Part shown: positions 14,808 to 22,757 of the stretch, piece after piece
Numbering within the stretch: the first letter of the stretch is position 1
How the letters are laid out: each line of letters opens with the position of its first letter
From: a virus
DNA: 45,427 nucleotides
Reading direction: 5' to 3' (one strand)
IMG/VR virus record: IMGVR_UViG_3300020141_000100
Span: 1 to 45,427 of that record
The notes under the pieces: generated by a model
What the model was told of the DNA's origin: nothing
The model's input: only the letters and a program-made list of their open reading frames with translations
The model's database searches: none
Position numbers and translations under genes: made by a program

Positions 14808-16433
14808 ATGACAGCTAAATCAAGATACGATTATCTAAGTAAGTATCGTACCACGTTTTTAGACACAGCTGTACAGTGCTCTCAGTTGACACTTCCTACA
14901 TTGATCCAACAGGATGATGATGTGGGTAGATCAACTAATCTTCGGTTGATTACACCATGGCAAAGCGTTGGTGCTAAGGGGGTTGTTACGCTTGCATCTA
15001 AATTGATGCTTGCTCTCCTTCCTCCTCAGACCAGCTTCTTTAAGCTACAGATTGATGATTCAAAGATCGGTGTAGATCTTCCGCCAGAGGCACGATCAGA
15101 CCTAGACATCTCATTCGCTAAGATGGAAAGGTCGGTCATGGAAATCATAGCAGCATCTAGTGATCGCGTTACCGTACACCAAGCTCTTAAGCACTTGGTT
15201 GTTGGTGGCAATGCGCTCATCTACATGGGTCCCAAGGGGCTTAAGCTATATCCATTGAACAGGTATGTCGTAGACCGCGATGGTAACGGTGAGATCCTAG
15301 AGATCGTCACACGAGAACGCATCAGCCGTAAGCTTCTAGCACCTGTACTCAATGCAGGCTTCCCTGTTAACCCACCGGGTCAGGAAGGTTCTGAGAATGA
15401 TGAAGATGTAGATGTTTACACACATGTACGACGGGATAACAACCGTCTTGTCTGGCACCAGGAAGTATTCGATAAGATCATCCCTGGCTCTCAAGGTAAG
15501 GCACCACTGGATGCTAACCCTTGGCTAGTCCTTAGGTTCAACGTTGTTGACGGTGAATCATTCGGTCGTGGTAGAGTCGAGGAGTTCCTTGGTGACCTCC
15601 GCTCACTAGAGGCACTCATGCAAGCACTCGTAGAGGGCTCTGCAGTCGCTGCTAAGGTGGTCTTTACGGTCTCTCCGTCTAGTACTACCAAACCACAGAC
15701 ACTCTCTGCTGCGGGCAACGGAGCCATCATTCAGGGACGACCTGATGACATCTCTGTTGTACAAGTCGGTAAAACAGCTGACTTCAAAACAGCTATGGAT
15801 ATGGCTGGTGTCCTAGAGCGTCGCTTGAGTGAAGCATTCCTCATCCTGAATGTGAGGAACAGTGAGCGTACTACTGCTGAGGAAGTACGTATGACTCAGA
15901 TGGAACTGGAGCAACAACTCGGTGGGCTATTCAGCCTGTTGACTGTTGAGTTCCTGGTACCATACCTGAACCGTAAGCTCTCTGTACTGCAGAAGACACA
16001 AGAGATCCCACGTATTCCTAAGGATCTTGTTCGCCCCACCATTGTTGCTGGTATTAATGCACTAGGTAGGGGCCAGGACAGGGAATCACTGACTCAGTTC
16101 TTTACTGTTGTTGCTCAGACCCTTGGACCAGAGACACTTGGTACATACCTCAACGTAGATGAGGCAGTGAAGCGTCTTGCTGCTGCTCAAGGTATTGATG
16201 TACTGAACCTTGTTAAGTCAATGAGTCAGGTACAGGAAGAGCAAGGTCAGGCACAGCAACAAGCGCAGCAAATGGAGCTGCTCAAGCAAGCCCCTAACAT
16301 GGCAAAGGCTCCTATCATGGATCCCACCAAAAATCCACAGATGATGAATGAACTAAATGGACAAGCAAACACCAACGAAACCCCAGAGATCCAGCAAGAA
16401 AGCAACATCCCCGGAGGAAGTCCCTTCGGTTGA
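14808..16433 (+). CDS. Portal (head-tail connector), gp8-like
   Basis: 541 aa from ATG 14808, close to T7 gp8 (536). It forms the dodecameric ring through which DNA is packaged and ejected. Evidence: length, position before the scaffold gene, and typical stretches such as TPWQSVGAKGVVTLASKLML near the N-terminus, LVVGGNALIYMGP, GESFGRGRVEEFLGDLRSLE and RNSERTTAEEVRMTQMELEQ. The C-terminus is Gln-rich (QVQEEQGQAQQQAQQMELL), a likely coiled coil, then a disordered tail that overlaps the next small gene. Confidence 0.93.
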   Translation: MTAKSRYDYLSKYRTTFLDTAVQCSQLTLPTLIQQDDDVGRSTNLRLITPWQSVGAKGVVTLASKLMLALLPPQTSFFKLQIDDSKIGVDLPPEARSDLDISFAKMERSVMEIIAASSDRVTVHQALKHLVVGGNALIYMGPKGLKLYPLNRYVVDRDGNGEILEIVTRERISRKLLAPVLNAGFPVNPPGQEGSENDEDVDVYTHVRRDNNRLVWHQEVFDKIIPGSQGKAPLDANPWLVLRFNVVDGESFGRGRVEEFLGDLRSLEALMQALVEGSAVAAKVVFTVSPSSTTKPQTLSAAGNGAIIQGRPDDISVVQVGKTADFKTAMDMAGVLERRLSEAFLILNVRNSERTTAEEVRMTQMELEQQLGGLFSLLTVEFLVPYLNRKLSVLQKTQEIPRIPKDLVRPTIVAGINALGRGQDRESLTQFFTVVAQTLGPETLGTYLNVDEAVKRLAAAQGIDVLNLVKSMSQVQEEQGQAQQQAQQMELLKQAPNMAKAPIMDPTKNPQMMNELNGQANTNETPEIQQESNIPGGSPFG

Positions 16434-16590
16434 CCAAGTTGATGTAGCAACCAATCAAGATCCATCGCCTCACATGAAGCGTAGCAGGATTGGTGAACCC
16501 ACCATCGGTCGTTCCCCCGATTTCGTCAAGACAGTTGGTCTTGGCAATCTAACCGTTATTACAGCAAATGGCAAACGAAATTACGATTAA
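16357..16590 (+). CDS. Small gene between portal and scaffold, 77 aa
   Basis: ATG 16357 gives 77 aa, overlapping the portal by 77 bases and the scaffold by 23. A later ATG at 16474 (MKRSRIGEPTIGRSPDF) would give 38 aa and avoid the portal overlap. The C-terminal part (RSPDFVKTVGLGNLTVITAN) looks protein-like and fills the portal-scaffold gap. The N-terminal half is Lys/Ser/Pro-rich and low in character, so the shorter form is possible. Function unknown. Confidence 0.45.
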   Translation: MDKQTPTKPQRSSKKATSPEEVPSVDQVDVATNQDPSPHMKRSRIGEPTIGRSPDFVKTVGLGNLTVITANGKRNYD

Positions 16591-17326
16591 TCCATCCGAG
16601 TTGGCAGAGGGTGAACTTTCTGCTGAAGAGCTTGATTCTCTTGAAGTTGGTGAACGTCTAGCTGAGCAAGAAAACCAGCTGTTGGCTGGTAAGTACAAGT
16701 CAGCAGAAGAACTAGAGCGTGGCTACCTGGAGCTACAGAAGCGTCTGAGTGGTAAGGAGGCAGAGGCACCCGAAGCAACTACCGAAGAGCCACAGGAGAC
16801 GGAGCAGGAGCCAGAGGAGCTGGATCTCTATGACTCAATCATGGAGTCCTACCGCACCGGTGAATGGGATCCAGAACTTGTTGGTCACGTCGAACAGATG
16901 AATCCTGTTGATGTAGCTAACATGTTCCTACAGAAGCAACAGGAAGCTCCACAGGTAGAGCAAGCTACTTCCAGTGACATTGAGCAGATCCAAGAATCAG
17001 TTGGTGGTTCTGATGAATACCAAAGCATGATTCAATGGGCCAGCCAGAATCTTACTGAGCAAGAAGTTGCGATGTATGATAAGGTAATGGATCGTGGTGA
17101 CCCGCTTGCCATGTTCTTTGCAGTGCAAGCACTTAATGCTCGCTACCAAGACTCCATTGGTTATGACGGTGAGATGCTCACTGGTCAAGCACCTCGTAAT
17201 GCTAGCGATGGCTTCCGATCCCAAGCTGAACTCGTTGCTGCTATGAGTGACCCACGTTACGATAAGGATCCAGCCTATCGTGCTGATGTGGCTGATAAAC
17301 TGGAACGCTCTAACATTAACTTCTGA
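16568..17326 (+). CDS. Capsid scaffolding protein, gp9-like
   Basis: 252 aa from ATG 16568. It is acidic and rich in Glu and Gln, with a long middle run (EAPEATTEEPQETEQEPEEL) and helical segments (ENQLLAGKYKSAEELERGYL). It lies between portal and capsid genes as T7 gp9 does, and gp9 is similarly acidic and about 307 aa. Scaffold guides capsid assembly and exits before packaging. The C-terminal end (RSQAELVAAMSDPRYDKDPA) fits the conserved capsid-binding end. The stop overlaps the hli start. Confidence 0.85.
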   Translation: MANEITINPSELAEGELSAEELDSLEVGERLAEQENQLLAGKYKSAEELERGYLELQKRLSGKEAEAPEATTEEPQETEQEPEELDLYDSIMESYRTGEWDPELVGHVEQMNPVDVANMFLQKQQEAPQVEQATSSDIEQIQESVGGSDEYQSMIQWASQNLTEQEVAMYDKVMDRGDPLAMFFAVQALNARYQDSIGYDGEMLTGQAPRNASDGFRSQAELVAAMSDPRYDKDPAYRADVADKLERSNINF

Positions 17327-17499
17327 TGAACGACACTAACATCTTTGCTAAGGAACCACCCGTATACATGGACCCCTCTTATAACGTTATGCATAACGAA
17401 CGTGCTGAACTCATCAACGGTCGCCTTGCTATGCTTGGTGTTGTGGCTGCTCTTGGCGCTTACGCAGTAACTGGTCAACTTATTCCCGGTATCTTTTAA
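17326..17499 (+). CDS. hli: High-light-inducible protein
   Basis: 57 aa from ATG 17326, overlapping the scaffold stop. It has the single transmembrane chlorophyll-binding helix of Hli/CAB-like proteins: [20 protein letters not shown], with the ExxNGRxAMxG signature, then [11 protein letters not shown]. Host Hli proteins bind chlorophyll and protect photosystem II assembly under stress. Phage copies are thought to help maintain photosynthesis during infection, here near psbA. A 13-base segment of the gene (17356-17368) is also found in the RNA polymerase gene. Confidence 0.95.
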   Translation: MNDTNIFAKEPPVYMDPSYNVMHNERAELINGRLAMLGVVAALGAYAVTGQLIPGIF

Positions 17500-17639
17500 T
17501 GCCCCTAAAGAAAGGTTCCTCTAGCAAGACTGTGTCTGCTAACATTCGGAAGATGAAAGCAGAAGGCTATCCTCAGAAGCAAGCTGTTGCTGCTGCACTT
17601 AATAGTGCTGGTAAGTCCAAACCCAAAAAGAAAAAGTAG
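17499..17639 (+). CDS. Small basic protein, 46 aa
   Basis: ATG 17499 overlaps the hli stop (TAATG); stop TAG 17637-17639. It reads [20 protein letters not shown] then [20 protein letters not shown] with a Lys-rich end. The pattern, KTVSxNIxxMxxEGxPQKQAVAxAL, is one I know from small phage proteins near structural genes; their function is unknown to me. Basic, probably nucleic-acid or capsid associated. Confidence 0.75.
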   Translation: MPLKKGSSSKTVSANIRKMKAEGYPQKQAVAAALNSAGKSKPKKKK

Positions 17640-17643
17640 AACA

Positions 17644-17763
17644 ATGCCTAAAGTTGGAAACAAAGAGTATCCCTATACTCCCGCTGGTAAAGCAGCAGCT
17701 AAGAAGGCAGCCGCTAAAACCGGCAAGCCTGTTAAGATGCCTTCTACTAAGAAGGGCTATTGA
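17644..17763 (+). CDS. Small basic protein, 39 aa
   Basis: ATG 17644, four bases after the previous stop; TGA 17761-17763. It is rich in Lys and Ala (TPAGKAAAKKAAAKTGKP) and ends PSTKKGY. Such Lys/Ala-rich mini-proteins occur in many tailed phages next to head genes and probably bind DNA. No family assigned. Confidence 0.65.
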   Translation: MPKVGNKEYPYTPAGKAAAKKAAAKTGKPVKMPSTKKGY

Positions 17764-17768
17764 TCGAT

Positions 17769-17809
17769 AGAGGTTCAGACCCTAGCGAGTAGTACTGAGC
17801 CTCTATAAT
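17769..17809 (+). promoter_or_regulatory. Hairpin overlapping a TATAAT box
   Basis: AGAGGTTCAG (17769-17778) pairs with CTGAGCCTCT (17795-17804), a ten-base stem with one G-U pair. Its last base is the first T of a perfect TATAAT (17804-17809). A matching -35 box is poor (CCTAGC at 17781-17786). It could be a host-type promoter with an operator-like repeat, a phage promoter, or an RNA processing site ahead of the RlpA-HNH-psbA block. Confidence 0.4.
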
Positions 17810-17811
17810 GT

Positions 17812-18144
17812 GTGGACGGAGATAAGAAAGTTCCTTGCTATCTTATTATGCTACCTCTTCTAACAACTCTGTCGGTGATTAGTTCTTGGTATGGGCCTGG
17901 CTTTGATGGCCGCCTTACCGCTAGCGGATCACGATACAATCAAAACGGCCTTACTGCAGCTCACAAGACACTCCCCTTTGGAACCAGACTTCGTGTTTGT
18001 TTCCATAGGTGTGCCGTAGTGGTGGTCACAGATAGAGGACCCTACATTCATGGTAGGGAAATCGATCTCAGTAAAGGTGCGGCTGATGCTATCGGTCTCA
18101 CTGCCTCTGGTGTTGGACGAGTCAAAGTTACACGACTCAACTAA
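17812..18144 (+). CDS. RlpA-like double-psi beta-barrel protein
   Basis: 110 aa from GTG 17812; ATG 17848 is the alternative and must be used if the TATAAT at 17804 is a real -10. The long form has a signal-like start (KK, then CYLIMLPLLTTLSVIS). The rest is a clear RlpA barrel: SSWYGPGFDGRLTASG, LTAAHKTLPFGTR, VTDRGPYIHGREIDLS. The Asp of DRGP, catalytic in Pseudomonas RlpA, is kept. The Glu usually found after ASG (E120 in that protein) is Ser here. It may trim peptidoglycan or only bind it; why it sits beside psbA is not known. Confidence 0.85.
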   Translation: MDGDKKVPCYLIMLPLLTTLSVISSWYGPGFDGRLTASGSRYNQNGLTAAHKTLPFGTRLRVCFHRCAVVVVTDRGPYIHGREIDLSKGAADAIGLTASGVGRVKVTRLN

Positions 18145-18153
18145 CTACATTAA

Positions 18154-18558
18154 ATGAAGACCTGCACCGACTGTGGTGTGGTCATTGATGAAAGAACTGA
18201 AGTAAGAAGCGGTCGGGGTGTTAAGTCTCGCTGCCGCACATGTCACAACATCTGGAGACGCACAACACGTGATCCTCAGGTAAGTCGTAATCAGGCGTAC
18301 AGGACTCGCTATGGCATCACTCTTGATGACTACGATGAGATGTATGCTGAGCAAGGTGGCGTGTGTGCTATATGTGGAACTGATACACCAGGAAGTCGCT
18401 TCAAACACTTCCACGTAGATCACGACCACGACACGGGCAAGATGCGTCAGTTGTTATGCGAGGCGTGTAACACTGGGCTCGGTAAATTCCGAGACAATCC
18501 TCTGCTACTTAGATTAGCGGCTTCTTACTTAGAAAAACATGACCGCAGTATTAACTAA
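18154..18558 (+). CDS. HNH / endonuclease VII-like nuclease
   Basis: 134 aa from ATG 18154. An N-terminal zinc site (CTDCG, CRTCHN) is followed by a recombination endonuclease VII-type HNH domain: [45 protein letters not shown], then [20 protein letters not shown]. It overlaps the psbA start by 20 bases. Free-standing homing endonucleases beside psbA are known in cyanophages, where they cut psbA of competing phages. This one could play that part; a junction-resolving role like T4 gp49 is the alternative. Confidence 0.87.
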   Translation: MKTCTDCGVVIDERTEVRSGRGVKSRCRTCHNIWRRTTRDPQVSRNQAYRTRYGITLDDYDEMYAEQGGVCAICGTDTPGSRFKHFHVDHDHDTGKMRQLLCEACNTGLGKFRDNPLLLRLAASYLEKHDRSIN

Positions 18559-19600
18559 GTCTAACCCATCCACTAACGTATGGAATGACTACTGCGATTG
18601 GATCACTTCAACGAACAATCGCATTTACATCGGATGGTTTGGCCATCTGATGATTCCCGCACTACTTACAGCCGCTACGGCTTTTATCATCGCCTTCATT
18701 GGTGCTCCCCCAGTTGACATTGACGGTATCCGTGAACCAGTTTCAGGCTCCCTCCTCTACGGAAACAACATTATCTCTGCCGCCATCGTTCCCAGTTCGA
18801 ACGCCATTGGGCTACATATGTACCCAGTGTGGGCTGCCGCTTCGCTGGACGAGTGGCTTTATAACGGCGGCATTTACCAGCTCGTCGTCTTCCACTTCCT
18901 TATCGGCATTACCTGTTATGCAGGCAGGGAGTGGGAGCTATCGTACCGACTGGGAATGAGACCCTGGATCTTTGTTGCATTCTCTGCACCAGTTGCCGCT
19001 GCCTTTGCAGTGTTCCTGGTGTATCCGATTGGACAGGGTTCCTTCTCTGATGGGATGCCCCTTGGTATCTCAGGGCAGTTTAACTACATGCTTGTCTTTC
19101 AAGCTGAACACAACATCCTGATGAACCCATTTCATATGCTTGGTGTCGCTGGTGTGTTCGGTGGCTCGCTGTTCAGTGCTATGCACGGTTCGCTTGTTAC
19201 CTCCTCGCTGGTACGTGAGACGACTGAAGAGGTGTCTCAGAACTATGGCTACAAGTTTGGGCAAGAGGAAGAGACATACAACATTGTAGCTGCTCATGGT
19301 TACTTCGGACGTTTGATCTTCCAATATGCATCTTTCAATAATAGCCGTAGCCTTCATTTCTTCCTTGCTGCTTGGCCTGTTGTTGGTATCTGGTTTGCTG
19401 CTCTGGGCGTTTCGACCATGGCTTTCAATCTTAATGGTTTCAACTTTAACCAAAGCTTGGTCAGCTCTGAAGGGAAGGTGATTAACACCTGGGCTGACAT
19501 TCTTAACCGAGCTGGTCTTGGTTTTGAAGTGATGCATGAACGTAATGCTCACAACTTCCCACTTGACCTTGCAGCACACACTGCTCCTATCATTGGTTAA
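18539..19600 (+). CDS. psbA: Photosystem II D1 protein
   Basis: 353 aa, full length and uninterrupted. D1 is the fast-turnover reaction-centre subunit; phage copies replace it while host synthesis falls. Key residues are present, one higher than usual numbering: Tyr162 (YZ), Asp171, Glu190, His191, His199, His333, Glu334, His338, Asp343 and Ala345. Position 131 is Glu (canonical 130), the high-light type. The histidine of the usual LMHPFHM is Asn196. The tail after Ala345 is only eight residues (AHTAPIIG), shorter than the 16 normally removed by CtpA. It sits between the HNH gene and a terminator. Confidence 0.97.
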   Translation: MTAVLTKSNPSTNVWNDYCDWITSTNNRIYIGWFGHLMIPALLTAATAFIIAFIGAPPVDIDGIREPVSGSLLYGNNIISAAIVPSSNAIGLHMYPVWAAASLDEWLYNGGIYQLVVFHFLIGITCYAGREWELSYRLGMRPWIFVAFSAPVAAAFAVFLVYPIGQGSFSDGMPLGISGQFNYMLVFQAEHNILMNPFHMLGVAGVFGGSLFSAMHGSLVTSSLVRETTEEVSQNYGYKFGQEEETYNIVAAHGYFGRLIFQYASFNNSRSLHFFLAAWPVVGIWFAALGVSTMAFNLNGFNFNQSLVSSEGKVINTWADILNRAGLGFEVMHERNAHNFPLDLAAHTAPIIG

Positions 19601-19602
19601 TT

Positions 19603-19782
19603 ATGGCACGCGCTACTCCCTTTGATCCCAAGCTGTCCTCGGTGGCAGCTGTTCAATATGTAACTGCTACTGCAACTGCTCCTGCATTTGCTACGGCATA
19701 TGGTGAGGCTAATCAAACCCTCACTGAAATCAGCCCCAAGGGTGCTAAGGTACAAGCTGGTACGCTGGCCGCTTGGCCCTAA
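19603..19782 (+). CDS. Small Ala/Thr-rich protein, 59 aa
   Basis: ATG 19603, two bases after the psbA stop; TAA 19780-19782. It reads MARATPFDPKLSSVAAVQYV then TATATAPAFATAYGEANQTL. The composition resembles the small structural genes downstream of the capsid gene (21013, 21741) rather than a photosynthesis protein. It may be a minor virion protein. A terminator-like hairpin begins two bases after it. Confidence 0.6.
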   Translation: MARATPFDPKLSSVAAVQYVTATATAPAFATAYGEANQTLTEISPKGAKVQAGTLAAWP

Positions 19783-19784
19783 CC

Positions 19785-19850
19785 TTTAATAAGGAAATCT
19801 CTTATTAAAACTTGGACTGGAGGCACCTCAGAGTAGGACCTCCTTTTCTT
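19785..19850 (+). terminator. Double hairpin terminator after psbA cluster
   Basis: First hairpin: TTTAATAAG (19785-19793) pairs perfectly with CTTATTAAA (19801-19809) around a 7-base loop. Second: GGAGG (19819-19823) with CCTCC (19839-19843), an inner CCT/AGG stem, followed directly by TTTTCTTT (19844-19851). The second has the form of a rho-independent terminator. Together they separate the psbA block from the capsid gene. Confidence 0.8.
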
Positions 19851-19851
19851 T

Positions 19852-19977
19852 GGCTTAGGCCGTCTACGGACGACACCCTTTGCCATGGACGGTCTGGAGA
19901 GACAGACAACAAAAACGGACTACAAAAATTTTCTAAGCGCTTAGAGAGATCGTACACATTTTCTCTCTTTTCTTACT
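19852..19977 (+). promoter_or_regulatory. Capsid gene leader with palindrome
   Basis: About 125 bp between terminator and capsid start, without a gene. It has a perfect 14-base palindrome TCTAAGCGCTTAGA at 19932-19945, and AGAGAGA (19943-19949) able to pair with TCTCTCT (19962-19968). No classical ribosome binding site precedes the GTG. As the most strongly expressed late gene follows, a late phage promoter and translation-control element are expected here, but I could not identify a promoter consensus. Confidence 0.45.
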
Positions 19978-20994
19978 GTGGCTAACGTCAATCAAACCGT
20001 ACTGGGTACGCTTAACAAGGCAGTTTCTAACACTGCTGGTTCGCAAGCGTATGATACTAAGTACGCAACTTATCTGAAACTGTTTAGTGGCGAGATGTTC
20101 AAAGCCTATGAAGGCGCGACGATCGCTAAAGGTACTGTGCAAAGCCGTACCCTGACGAACGGCAAAGCTATGCAGTTCATTTTCACTGGCCGTATGCAAG
20201 CTGGCTACCATACTCCTGGTACAGCTATCCTCGGTTCTGGTGATCCCCCGGTGGCCGAGAAGACCATCGTGTGTGACGACCTTCTCATCTCTAGTGCATT
20301 CGTGTATGACCTGGATGAGACGCTTGCTCACTACAGCCTGCGTAGCGAGATCGCTAAGAAGATCGGTTATGCTCTGGCTGAAAGCTATGACAAAAAGATC
20401 TTCCGTCAGATCGCTAAAGCTGCTCGTGAAGCTCACCCCATCACTGCTGCCCCTGGCCCTGAGCCCGGCGGTTCGGTGATCCAACTGGGTGTGCAGAAGG
20501 AGTTTGATGCTCAAGCTCTTGTTGATGCATTCTTTGAAGCTGCTTCTATTCTCGATGAGAAGAACCTGCCCAAGATGGGTCGCACTGCTGTGCTGTCCCC
20601 GCGTCAATACTACGCACTTGTGTCGCAAGTCGATTCGAACATCCTGAACCGTGACTACGGTAACAACCAGGGTAACCTGAACTCCGGCGAAGGTCTCTAT
20701 GAGATCGCTGGTATCAGCATCAAGCGTTCCAACAACCTGCCCTTCCTGGCTGGTAACGTGGGTCGTGTGTCTGGTGAAAACAACGACTACAGCGGTGACT
20801 TCAGCAACCACTGTGGCCTGATCTACTACAAGGATGCTGCTGGTGTGGTGGAAGCTATTGCTCCCTCCGTGCAAACGACTTCCGGAGATGTCTCCGTGAT
20901 GTACCAAGGTGACCTCATCGTGGGACGCCTGGCTATGGGTGTGGGCACTCTGAACCCCGCTGCTGCTATCGAGCTGCAGTCGGCTCGTTCCTGA
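19978..20994 (+). CDS. Major capsid protein, gp10-like
   Basis: 338 aa from GTG 19978, like T7 gp10A (345). It forms the HK97-fold icosahedral shell. Typical stretches: SNTAGSQAYDTKYATYLKLF, FSGEMFKAYEGATI, QFIFTGRMQAGYHTPGT, DDLLISSAFVYDLDETLAHY and ILNRDYGNNQGNL, plus a late SVMYQGDLIVGRLAMGVGTL. It begins after a strong terminator and a structured leader. A long open frame on the opposite strand (19933-21672) is a codon-bias shadow. Confidence 0.95.
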   Translation: MANVNQTVLGTLNKAVSNTAGSQAYDTKYATYLKLFSGEMFKAYEGATIAKGTVQSRTLTNGKAMQFIFTGRMQAGYHTPGTAILGSGDPPVAEKTIVCDDLLISSAFVYDLDETLAHYSLRSEIAKKIGYALAESYDKKIFRQIAKAAREAHPITAAPGPEPGGSVIQLGVQKEFDAQALVDAFFEAASILDEKNLPKMGRTAVLSPRQYYALVSQVDSNILNRDYGNNQGNLNSGEGLYEIAGISIKRSNNLPFLAGNVGRVSGENNDYSGDFSNHCGLIYYKDAAGVVEAIAPSVQTTSGDVSVMYQGDLIVGRLAMGVGTLNPAAAIELQSARS

Positions 20995-21012
20995 TAAGTG
21001 AGGTACTGAGTA

Positions 21013-21234
21013 ATGTCTATTGCTCCCGGCTCCTCGCGTGTTGTAACCATGGGTGGTGCCTCTGCTGCACCTAATGCTCCCAATGGTAAAATCTTCGGTG
21101 CTAGCAAGTCCGTCAAATCCTTCACGATCAACCCCGGTACTCCTTTGGAGTATGGGCGAGCTATGACTGGTGCAGGCGAACTTGATCGCGCATCTTCTGC
21201 TAGCTCTATTGCTGGCAATACTGCTGCAACTTAA
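21013..21234 (+). CDS. Small structural-type protein, 73 aa
   Basis: ATG 21013, eighteen bases after the capsid stop. It reads MSIAPGSSRVVTMGGASAAP, then a Gly/Ser/Ala-rich body with FTINPGTPLEYGRAMTGAGE. It has no membrane segment. Its place just after the capsid gene and its codon use, similar to the capsid gene, suggest a small virion component. The bases GTACTGAGTAA at 21003-21013 run into its start and recur at 44285-44295. Confidence 0.65.
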   Translation: MSIAPGSSRVVTMGGASAAPNAPNGKIFGASKSVKSFTINPGTPLEYGRAMTGAGELDRASSASSIAGNTAAT

Positions 21235-21252
21235 TCTTTCAGGAACTAACAA

Positions 21253-21738
21253 ATGTCTATCACTCTTAATGGCAACTTCGGTGCCGTTTACCAACCCGAT
21301 GCTCTCGTGGCTGGTAACATCGTTGATGCTGATCAATCGGTAACCAGCAGCACGACTCTGGTCACTGTCCCTCAGCTCACCATTCCTCTTGGTGTTAACG
21401 AGCGCATCCTTCTTCGGTACACCATCCAGTTCTCTGCTGGTGCTACTGGTGACCTCAAGTACTTTGTGGATGCTCCGACTTCTCCCACCCTCTTCCGTCA
21501 GGCTGCTGTGTCTATTGACCCTGCTGGTGCTGTGGCTGGTGGTGCAATTCTGACTGCTGAAAGCAACACTGCTAGCGTGGTTTCGACCTCTGCTGGTGGC
21601 GGCCTTTTGCTTCTGAATCTGGTCATCGCTAACGGTACTACCGCTGGTAACGTGACCTTCCAGTTTGCTCAAAACTCTTCGGATGCTACCGCCACGATTA
21701 TCCGTGCTGGTTCTTTCCTTGAATATCGGAACTTCTGA
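21253..21738 (+). CDS. Probable capsid decoration-type protein
   Basis: 161 aa from ATG 21253. It is almost free of charged residues and strand-rich: SSTTLVTVPQLTIPLGVNER, ILLRYTIQFSAGATGDLKYF, GGGLLLLNLVIANGTTAGNV and TATIIRAGSFLEYR. That pattern fits a beta-sandwich or jelly roll. In T7-like cyanophages such as Syn5, extra head proteins (knobs, horn) are known, and position after the capsid gene makes a decoration role plausible. The family itself I cannot name. Confidence 0.65.
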   Translation: MSITLNGNFGAVYQPDALVAGNIVDADQSVTSSTTLVTVPQLTIPLGVNERILLRYTIQFSAGATGDLKYFVDAPTSPTLFRQAAVSIDPAGAVAGGAILTAESNTASVVSTSAGGGLLLLNLVIANGTTAGNVTFQFAQNSSDATATIIRAGSFLEYRNF

Positions 21739-21740
21739 TC

Positions 21741-22013
21741 ATGGCAAATCCTACTGTCAATGCTGGTGGTAACGGTGTGGCTGGCAACGTAAACTTTGCT
21801 ACCCGCACTGTCACTGGTGCTTATGCTTCTACTTACGCTGATAACGGTAACCTGGCTGTCTCTGACAACCATGCTGTTCGTCGCTCTGTGTCTCGTACAC
21901 ATGGCGGTGCTACCGCTTCTGGCGTATTCTCGGAGACTCAATGTCTTCGTACCTCTTACGTTGGTGTTGAGGCCGATTCTCCGGCACTTGACGCCAGCCG
22001 TACTGCTGCTTAA
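21741..22013 (+). CDS. Small structural-type protein, 90 aa
   Basis: ATG 21741, two bases after the previous stop. It reads MANPTVNAGGNGVAGNVNFA with a Ser/Arg/His-rich centre (SDNHAVRRSVSRTHGGATAS) and a Thr/Ala end. It shares the Gly/Ala/Thr-rich, low-charge style of the two genes before it. It is the last gene of the capsid cluster, ahead of a strong terminator. Likely a minor virion protein. Confidence 0.65.
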   Translation: MANPTVNAGGNGVAGNVNFATRTVTGAYASTYADNGNLAVSDNHAVRRSVSRTHGGATASGVFSETQCLRTSYVGVEADSPALDASRTAA

Positions 22014-22026
22014 TTAGTTCTACATG

Positions 22027-22074
22027 GGGATCCTTCGACGGCGACTAAGTCGTCACCGGGGGTCCCTTTTTTTT
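22027..22074 (+). terminator. Rho-independent terminator after capsid cluster
   Basis: GGGATCC (22027-22033) pairs with GGGTCCC (22060-22066) with one G-U pair. An inner CGAC/GTCG stem (22042-22052) extends the hairpin, and eight T residues follow at 22067-22074. It is placed like the T7 T-phi terminator just after the capsid gene and would reduce transcription into the tail genes. Confidence 0.88.
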
Positions 22075-22097
22075 AATCTTTTTATAACGTCATTGTT

Positions 22098-22757
22098 ATG
22101 CCGTATACCAATAACGCTCAGGCTGAGCTACAAGCTGTTAATGAAATTCTGGCGTCTATTGGTCAGGCGCCTGTTACCACCATCGAGGCACAGACCATCA
22201 CGTATGAGGATGGCTCTACTGTCGAAGCTGTAATCAACCCGGAAGTTGCAATTGCATATGAGACCCTAATGCAAGTCTCACGGGAGGTACAGGCAGAGGG
22301 ATGGACGTTTAACCGAGAGGTTAACTATCCATTTACTCCTGATACTAATGGCTATCTATCCATGACGGGTAGTATGCTGCAAATTGATCTTAGTGATACT
22401 GTTGCTAATAACGACTACGATACTGTTATTAGGAATGGTAGGTTGTATGATAAGATTGGACACACTGATATTTGGGATACTACCAAGACATATGAAGTAG
22501 ATGTAGTTTGGTACTACGACTTTACTGATGTACCTCAGGTATTCCGTGACTACATCACCTCACGAGCTGCCACACGTTGTGCCATTCGTCTTGTGGGTGA
22601 TGTGAACTTGACTCAAGCCCTTGCTTCATTTGAGACATGGCGTCGTGCTAACTGTCTTGAGTATGAGTGCAATGAGGGTGACTACACCATGTTTGGCTTC
22701 AAGCAAGGTGACGGCTTCTACAATAGCTACAAACCATTTAAGGCACTTGCACGATGA
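22098..22757 (+). CDS. Tail tubular protein A, gp11-like
   Basis: 219 aa from ATG 22098 (T7 gp11 is 196). It forms the adaptor ring below the portal. The N-terminus AQAELQAVNEILASIGQAPV and the later VLxEVQxEGWTFNREVNYPF-type stretch (REVQAEGWTFNREVNYPF) are typical. The end YITSRAATRCAIRLVGDVNL also matches. Its stop overlaps the gp12-like start at 22754 (ATGA), so the two tube proteins are coupled, as expected of subunits made together. Confidence 0.92.
   Translation: MPYTNNAQAELQAVNEILASIGQAPVTTIEAQTITYEDGSTVEAVINPEVAIAYETLMQVSREVQAEGWTFNREVNYPFTPDTNGYLSMTGSMLQIDLSDTVANNDYDTVIRNGRLYDKIGHTDIWDTTKTYEVDVVWYYDFTDVPQVFRDYITSRAATRCAIRLVGDVNLTQALASFETWRRANCLEYECNEGDYTMFGFKQGDGFYNSYKPFKALAR

Noticed and set aside
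19933-21672. A 579-codon open frame on the minus strand opposite the capsid gene
   Set aside because: It is low in hydrophobic order, rich in Ser/Thr/Arg/His, crosses two clear + strand genes and has no leader. Strong codon bias in the capsid genes removes stops on the opposite strand.
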